A program made the translations under genes and the position numbers. From Sialis fuliginosa (taxonomy: Eukaryota > Arthropoda > Insecta > Megaloptera > Sialidae): 64,000 nt of DNA. Below, piece after piece: positions 58,885 through 64,000 of this stretch. The notes below the pieces were generated by a model, which was given only the letters and a program-made list of their open reading frames with translations, was not told where the DNA came from and searched no databases. The stretch spans positions 34,999,340 to 35,063,339 of the forward strand of contig OY540811.1 in NCBI GenBank assembly GCA_961205875.1. Reading direction: 5' to 3'. The first letter of the stretch is position 1. The number at the start of each line of letters is the position of its first letter.

Positions 58885-59393
58885 TTAAAAAGAGTTAGCA
58901 ACGATATTTCTTTTTTCATTAGCTTCCTGGTTGAATTCTTCTTCTACAACATTATCTGCCTCATCAATGTTGAATTCTTCATCTTCAAAATTAACGTCAT
59001 TTTGGTTTATTATAAAATTATGCAAGATGCAACAAGCTGTTATCATCTTATTGCCTAGTTGAAAATCAGTAATATCGAGGTACTTCAGTCTACGAAATTT
59101 GACTTTCAAAAGACCAAATGCCCTTTCAATAATTGATCTAATAGAGTTGAATTTTCTATTATACAGCCTTTGTGCAGGTGTTAGATGGCCATTATCACGA
59201 AATGGTGTCAATACATTTTTCTGTAGTGGATACGCAGAGTCACCAATTATGTGCATGTTCCCCGGCAAGAGTGGAATTTCTTCATTGTTCAGTCGATGAA
59301 AAATGGGACTATTCCGAAAAACCCTTGCGTAATGCATTCGCCCTGGCATTCCAACAAAAACATCGATAAAACATGCTCGATGATCACAAACAC
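58885..59393 (-). CDS. HARBI1-like PIF/Harbinger nuclease, 3' exon
   Basis: Open last exon of a DDE_Tnp_4-type (PIF/Harbinger) nuclease; stop codon at 58885-58887. In order: VCDHRACFIDVFVGMPG, RVFRNSPIF, the catalytic-Asp block IIGDSAYPL, the catalytic-Glu block SIIERAFGLLKVKFRRL, then CCILHNFII and an acidic tail (NFEDEEFNIDEADNVVEEE). The acceptor TTGTAG|GT (59395-59394) restores a Gly codon with the exon at 59456-59516. The usual HD of PGSxHDxR is HY here (MPGRMHYARVF), so activity is doubtful, although the frame is unbroken over about 170 codons. It could be a TE copy or a domesticated gene. Confidence 0.85.
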
Positions 59394-59455
59394 CTACAAT
59401 AAAATGATTTTATTAATATGTTATACATATAAAGTTACATAAAATAATATAATAC

Positions 59456-59516
59456 CTTGTAATATAATAGAATGAAATCCTTTTCTATTATAATAATCCA
59501 CAGGATTTTCTGGTGG
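59456..59516 (-). CDS. HARBI1-like PIF/Harbinger nuclease, internal exon
   Basis: Short 61-bp exon reading PPENPVDYYNRKGFHSIILQ, the segment that precedes the VCDHRxxFxD block in Harbinger nucleases. The donor is CAAG|GTATTA (59455) and the intron is 62 bp, typical of small insect introns. The upstream acceptor is ATTTTAG at about 59518-59517 (phase 0). The preceding exon, which should carry the first catalytic Asp (IDxTHI), was not found; YEATS4's promoter starts about 80 bp away. The 5' part is therefore lost, displaced, or beyond the window. Confidence 0.75.
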
Positions 59517-59589
59517 CTAAAATATTTGTGACATAAATAACACAGTTTACCAAAAAACCATTTCAATACTCATTTTGCTAATACAAAAT

Positions 59590-59779
59590 ATCCAAAGTGA
59601 CAGTTCTCACAGCTGTTCTTCCCTATTTCCACCATTTTGGTTAACCAGAGTTGGTAGGGGTAGATTGGCTGAATGCTCCCATTGGTGTTATGCGTTATGG
59701 AGTGTTGTTCTGTGGAATTATGTGATTAATTTGTAACTATTCGTTGGTAAAATTAATATTTTAAAATCCTAAGTTTACA
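59590..59779 (+). promoter_or_regulatory. Putative YEATS4 promoter and 5' UTR
   Basis: Non-repetitive, less A+T-rich sequence immediately upstream of the YEATS4 start. It contains two ATTGG (inverted CCAAT) boxes at 59663 and 59681 and a CCATTTTGG motif near 59631, and no TATA box at a sensible distance. It also lies beside the 5'-most recognised exon of the divergent HARBI1-like gene, so the promoter could be shared. This rests on motif and position only. Confidence 0.45.
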
Positions 59780-59827
59780 ATGAGTTTACCAACAGATTTT
59801 GGACCTGATTCAGGGGGTCGAGTAAAA
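59780..59827 (+). CDS. YEATS4: YEATS domain-containing protein 4 (GAS41), exon 1
   Basis: First coding exon of a GAS41/YEATS4 homologue, a histone-acyl-lysine reader shared by the SRCAP and TIP60/p400 chromatin complexes. The ATG at 59780 begins MSLPTDFGPDSGGRVK, which aligns with the family's FGPDSGGRVKG start, so I take it as the initiator. The donor is AAA|GTAAAT at 59828 (phase 0) and intron 1 is only 72 bp. Upstream, two inverted CCAAT boxes (ATTGG) lie at 59663 and 59681, as expected for a housekeeping promoter. Confidence 0.92.
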
Positions 59828-59899
59828 GTAAATACCAAACTGTATTATAATATATTTGTAATGTTTATGAAAATTTTCTGAATACATATTTTATTTTAG

Positions 59900-60181
59900 G
59901 GTGTTTGTATTGTCAAACCTATTGTATACGGCAATGTTGCTCGATATTTTGGCAAAAAACGTGAAGAAGACGGCCACACACATAGGTGGACAGTGTATTT
60001 AAAACCTTACCACAACGAAGATATGTCTAGTTATGTAAAAAAAGTACATTTTAAACTTCACGAAAGTTATGCCAATCCAAATCGAATTGTCACAAAACCA
60101 CCTTATGAATTGACAGAAACTGGATGGGGAGAGTTTGAAATAGTTATTAAAATCTATTTCCATGATCCAAATGAAAGACCT
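59900..60181 (+). CDS. YEATS4: YEATS4/GAS41, exon 2 (YEATS domain)
   Basis: Exon of 94 codons between acceptor TTTTAG|GG (59898-59899) and donor CCT|GTGAGT (60182). It encodes residues 17-110, nearly the entire YEATS domain: [33 protein letters not shown] and [10 protein letters not shown]. The residues that line the acyl-lysine pocket in this family are present (His42/His44, His70, Tyr73, Trp92 in this numbering). No frameshift or stop is seen. Reading past the donor gives a short unrelated tail and a stop, so splicing at 60182 is clearly correct: exon 3 restores the family sequence. Confidence 0.95.
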
Positions 60182-60648
60182 GTGAGTTTTAACAAATTGG
60201 CTAATACAGAGTGTATGGTTGGCCACTGTCACAATTGTCAAAAATCACATATATAATTATTCAGAATAGATTTGATGCTCTAATAATATACATGTTAACT
60301 GTCCTTGGTTAGGGCAATCTATTGGGGCAAAATCAAGTTATTGGTTTTGGTTATGTTAAAAACGGGGATTCAATCTCCGCCGCAACAAACTGTTTTTTAA
60401 TAATTCTATCAAATAAAATAAACATAAAAATGTCTTGGTCACGCATGCGCATTCTAGTCACGCACGTGTATGAATTCTATTCTGAATACAATTCTGACAG
60501 CGGCCACCCATACACTCCGTATTAATCAACAAATTTATTGTAGCAGTGGCATAGCCGAGATTTTTTAAAAGGGAGGTACGTTATTTTAACCAAATTAAAT
60601 AATGGAATATTTTTTGATTTACAACAAACATTTATTATAATCCATTAA

Positions 60649-60752
60649 CAGGTTGACTGCCATGACGGTCGTATACGACAGCCTGTAGCCGGCCAAATTT
60701 TCTATTTGGTATCTGAACCTTTTTTTGTGATTTCATTATGGCAGTCAACCTG
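60649..60752. mobile_element. 104-bp piggyBac-type MITE with TTAA flanks
   Basis: CAGGTTGACTGCCATGA at the left and TATGGCAGTCAACCTG at the right are inverted, and TTAA stands directly outside on both sides (60645-60648, 60753-60756). TTAA duplication is the hallmark of piggyBac. It lies in YEATS4 intron 2. Confidence 0.8.
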
Positions 60753-60789
60753 TTAATTTTAAAATTGAACCTCTGACTTAATTGAGACA

Positions 60790-61544
60790 GAAATTTTTCA
60801 GACAAAAGTATTTTGAGGTTGCATTTTTCATAAAAAAAATGTTTATATTTCTAGAGGTACTGCTTTTTTGAAAAAAATCCCGTTTTAAAATAAAAAATCA
60901 TGATTTTTTAAATAGGAACCTATAGTTTTTATTTAGTAATCATATTGTACGTGAAAAACATGAATCTTTCATTGGGACTTTTATCTAACAAAATAATTTT
61001 GAGATTTTGAACATTCAAGCATTTTTTACTCAGAAATTATCAACTTCAGTAAAAAAAAAGTACACGATACAAAAAATGTTTATTATGGTCTAATAAAAGT
61101 TGGAGAATTATTCTACAAGTTTTTTTAACATTTTGATTTTTTTTTGTTTTTACTTAAATAAAATAAATAGAAAAAGTTGTGAATTTTAAAAATAATTTTC
61201 CAATTTTTATTAAACCAAAATAAACATTTTTTTGTGTCTTGGACTTTTTTTCTAAAGTTTATGGTTTCTGAGTAAAAAAATCTTGAAAGTCAAAAATCTC
61301 TAATTATTTTGTAAGATTTCTTGGAAAGACTAGGTTGTTATACATTCGTGTTTTTTTTACATACAATAAGATTACTAAATAAAAACTATAGGTTCCTATT
61401 AAAAAAAAGATGTTGGGCTTCTAAATATCCTTGAAGGCTATAAAAAAATATAAATATTACTATTCAATTCACAACCAAACATTTTTTTCAAATATGCGAT
61501 GGTTCTGAGATAAAAATCTGTAACACTTTAATTTCCCCACCCTG
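60790..61544. repeat. Palindrome in YEATS4 intron 2
   Basis: GGAACCTATAGTTTTTATTT (60923) pairs with its inverse near 61380-61400; the arms extend about 250 bp. The right end CAGGGTGGGGAAATTAAAG (read inverted) is a CAGGGTG-type terminus followed by TA. The left terminus is missing. The same arm sequence occurs in the 84-bp hairpin at 6682-6765. 61545-62019 holds no recognised feature. Confidence 0.65.
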
Positions 61545-62019
61545 TATAATATGAATTAAAAAGCGACTGTTTTTTTTAGTATTTGAGGGGTGCATTTTTC
61601 ACAAAAAAACTTATTAATTATTATTTTCAAATTACATAACAAATTGTCGATTTTTGCTACTAGCTAATTGATGTAAAACTTAAATAATCAACTGAAATTT
61701 CTCGATGGCATTACCAATTGCATTTCCTGTCAATCTGTCATGTTCCTTAAATGTGTTTTCACCCTTTTTAATGTAGAATAACGTTCAGGGGTACGTGTTG
61801 TAATTTGTATGTAGAGTTACGAACATGATGATTTTGATATAAACAAGTTATGAGGTCTGCTAAAAATTTAAATTGAGACCCATGTTTTTATTATTGCTAA
61901 ATTGTCAATTGATTTTAACACTTCACTTTTAAAATCACATCTAAACAACAAACACCCTCCTTCTTAGCTTTGCCACTGAATTGTAGTTATTCAATGCATT
62001 TATTTATGTATGATTTTAG

Positions 62020-62218
62020 ACTACAATGTATCACACACTGAAATTATTTCAAACAAATTCTGCAAACAATCCTACTGTAATAAATTCAACAGATACATCC
62101 AAAGGTTTAGTATCGGAGTCTTATGATGAAATAGTTTTTCAAGATCCTACACAGTTAATGCAACATTTATTGACGAATATTAAACAAAATTTAGGACCGT
62201 GGAAACATGAAACAGATT
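62020..62218 (+). CDS. YEATS4: YEATS4/GAS41, exon 3
   Basis: Third coding exon, residues 111-176 plus one base, after acceptor GATTTTAG|AC (62018-62019). It reads MYHTLKLFQTN, then SESYDEIVFQDPTQLMQ and GPWKHETD, matching the stretch between the YEATS domain and the C-terminal coiled coil of GAS41. The donor is GATT|GTTAGT at 62219 (phase 1). The remaining coiled-coil exon or exons, about 50 residues, are not seen before 64000 and should lie to the right. Intron 2 (60182-62019) holds a piggyBac-type MITE and a palindrome; the start of intron 3 holds a pogo-like TIR element and a hAT MITE. Confidence 0.93.
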
Positions 62219-62244
62219 GTTAGTATTTTTTTCATATTCGATAC

Positions 62245-62682
62245 ACAAGATTCTTGCTAATCCGACACTTTCTAGTCCGGCCTCTCAATAGAGTACCCCA
62301 TAGAAAAAGTCATAATATACACGAAAAAAACGGGAAAAATTGGGAGAAAAGTGGTGTTTAAAAAAACGTGAAAATTGCTATTTAAAATACATGTTAAATT
62401 TAAAGTGCATTGAGCATAGCCTAAATATTAATTGTCAATGCTGAGTTTGTGGCTACCTTATTTTTTGGTCCCAAAGAACAGTTAATATTTCAATATGATC
62501 GGACACCCTAATGTATATGTCTGTTATTAGAACGTGTAGATAATAAAATATAAAAATTTAAAAGAATTATTGGTCATGTCACATATTGATCGCCAGATTA
62601 TAGAGTGTGTTGGATTCGGCCCACTCTATAATCCTGCCATTTTTGTGCAAGGAATAGCCGGATTAGCGAGAGTCTAGTGCAT
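62245..62682. mobile_element. Pogo-like TIR element in YEATS4 intron 3
   Basis: CACAAGATTCTTGCTAATCC at the left and CGGATTAGCGAGAGTCTAGTG at the right are imperfect inverted repeats; the inverse CACTAGACTCTCGCTAATCC has the character of pogo/Tigger MITE ends. TA is present at the left but not clearly at the right. Non-coding. Confidence 0.5.
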
Positions 62683-62741
62683 TTGTGTATTTTTAAGTAC
62701 TTTAGTGTCCTAGGCAGAGAGGCGATCTTTATCTCCTAAAG

Positions 62742-63287
62742 CAGGCCTGCACAACATACAGCCACCTTGCGGTTCGTGAAGAGTTTGGTGAAAATTCATA
62801 ATATTATAAATTAAAAATAATATTCCCTAGCTTATTGTTACGGTTAAAACCCAAAATGCGGCTAGAACTAGTTCTAGCTGATAACAGTTGGCTAAAACTA
62901 GGTGTAGCCGATTATATTCGGCTAGAACTAGGTGTAGCCAATTGTTATCGGCTAGAACTAGGTGTGGAATCTCGATATCAGTTTTTGGGTTGATGTTTAT
63001 GAATAGTATACATTTGCTGGTAGATATGCCTGAATATTGATGTTCTTTTGTATGGATGTTATCGGCTAGAACTAGGTGTAACCAGCTACACCTAGTTCTA
63101 GTCGCACTTTGGGTTTTATCCTTAACATAACATATATACAGAATATAATATAAATATTTATTTAATTTTTAAATAATTAAATAATATTATTATTTTCATA
63201 ATAACTTTCCTCCCTATTTTTTTCGGCCCGCACAAGTTTTTCATTAAGTATTACGGCTGATTTTACATTTTGAGTTGTGCAGGCCTG
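62742..63287. mobile_element. hAT-type MITE (546 bp), 8-bp TSD TCCTAAAG
   Basis: CAGGCCTGCACAAC and its inverse GTTGTGCAGGCCTG are exact 14-bp terminal inverted repeats. TCCTAAAG flanks exactly (62734-62741, 63288-63295). It contains an insertion at about 62838-63130 related to the CTAGAACTAGG element. Confidence 0.92.
62838..63130. mobile_element. CTAGAACTAGG-module element, second copy
   Basis: TTACGGTTAAAACCCAAAAT at the left and CACTTTGGGTTTTATCCTTA at the right are inverted. Inside are four or more GGCTAGAACTAGGTGTAGCC-type modules alternating orientation and the GATATCAGTTTTTGGGTTG block seen at 12790 and 13420. It is nested in the hAT MITE. Confidence 0.7.
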
Positions 63288-63295
63288 TCCTAAAG

Positions 63296-64000
63296 GATTG
63301 ACTTATAGAAAATTTTACAAAGGATTAAAAGTGCTTACAATTAGAATATAAATAATTCTTTTTGGAATTTTTTTGTAATGTTTATTAATTTTATAAAAAA
63401 GTCGAAACAAAAAACTAAAAATGTCACCATTTTTTTTCTAACTCAAAAATGGTACCTTTAGGGAGCTAAAAGCAGTATTCTATTTTATCCATCCCCCCTC
63501 TAACTTTGTAACTACTGGCTCAAAAAATCTGAAAAAAAATTGGTAACGAGACTTTGGTGGGATTACCAACGACAAATACTAAAATCAACAATATAATTTT
63601 AAATTTTGGAATTATAGGGAGGGGTGTCATAGAATTTTTTATTTTATTTTCATATCTAGGCATATGGGGTGTCGAAATGTACATCACAATTAGTAGAATA
63701 TGACCATATTTTCTTTCTCCCTAACTCAAAAATACTTAATGAGGCTCCAAACACGTACTTCGGAACCCTTATGACATTCACTTGTGTATGTCTTGCCCGA
63801 ATTATTATTTTTAATTCAAAAGAGTTAATAAATGCTTAAAATAACAAAACTCGTGATCGATACATTTATGTGCTGAAAAACATTTAAAAATCACATCTGA
63901 TTAAAAAATATTTCGGACAAAGTTTCCTTTTTAGGGTTCCGAAGAAACCCTATTAATCTCACTTTGTCGTCCGTCCGTCCGTCCGTTTAAGTCAAAGCAA
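63296..64000. other. Non-coding right edge
   Basis: A+T-rich sequence without recognised genes, in the region where YEATS4 intron 3 should continue. From 63932 the GTCC-run module begins (AGGGTTCCGAAGAAACCC, then CACTTTGTCGTCCGTCCG) and is cut by the window end. Confidence 0.5.

Noticed and set aside
59099-59442. Plus-strand frames over the Harbinger nuclease
   Set aside because: Antisense to a well supported exon with DSAYP and IERAFG motifs.
60182-60256. Readthrough end of YEATS4 exon 2 as an alternative short protein
   Set aside because: A strong GTGAGT donor at 60182 and the exact family continuation in exon 3 make this intron sequence.

Overview
This is a eukaryotic window, almost certainly from an insect. 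It is strongly A+T-rich, carries spliced animal genes with long introns, and most of its length is transposable-element (TE) sequence. The TE mix (hAT, Tc1/mariner, PIF/Harbinger, piggyBac and Penelope-like pieces, plus dispersed modules ending in GGAC/GTCC runs) fits insects with repeat-rich genomes; I cannot fix the order. I see no bacterial operons, rRNA or CRISPR.

Host genes. A mitochondrial carrier of the SLC25A34/35 type lies on the minus strand. Exon 1 is at 43717-43955, exon 2 at 25010-25260 and exon 3 at 16338-16556; the phases join exactly and give 236 complete codons. The last exon was not found and should lie to the left, so the gene spans more than 27 kb with introns made almost wholly of TEs. 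At the right end a plus-strand YEATS4/GAS41 homologue (YEATS-domain histone reader) has exons at 59780-59827, 59900-60181 and 62020-62218, and runs off the right side. Just upstream and divergent is a well preserved PIF/Harbinger nuclease (HARBI1-like), in two exons, 58885-59393 and 59456-59516, with its 5' exons not seen.

Repeats. At least fourteen long palindromic or TIR elements lie between TA dinucleotides, many with CAGGGTG-like ends. Most are non-coding hairpins of 0.8-2.7 kb; some are back to back (237-1454 and 1461-2979) and some contain other elements. A Tc1-like element (30683-31949) has landed inside one of them. About eight hAT-type MITEs can be delimited, most with an 8-bp duplication, and a 104-bp TTAA-flanked piggyBac-type MITE lies in a YEATS4 intron. 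Coding relics include a ZMYM1-type hAT transposase (26.1-28.4 kb), an N-terminal PIF/Harbinger relic with in-frame stops (33.5-33.8 kb), the Tc1 pseudogene, and a Penelope-like fragment with a hammerhead-like motif (9.7-10.6 kb).

Most striking feature. At 34781-39705 lies a 4.9-kb foldback element. Each arm is a near-perfect ACCTGTGTG terminal inverted repeat followed by a tandem array of units of about 143 bp, roughly 18 in the left arm and 11 in the right, in opposite orientation. It is flanked by the 9-bp direct repeat AAAAATGTT and sits inside one arm of a smaller TA-flanked palindrome whose other arm preserves the uninterrupted site. Architecture and duplication length recall Drosophila FB elements, but the sequence carries no visible coding region.

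Layout: 1-16.3 kb, intron or flank full of palindromes, hAT MITEs and the Penelope-like piece; 16.3-43.96 kb, the carrier gene with TE-filled introns, including the foldback array; 44-57.3 kb, dispersed GCTTCCTCG-type elements, two kinds of tandem repeat and more palindromes; 57.3-62.2 kb, the HARBI1-like/YEATS4 pair; 62.2-64 kb, MITEs in a YEATS4 intron.
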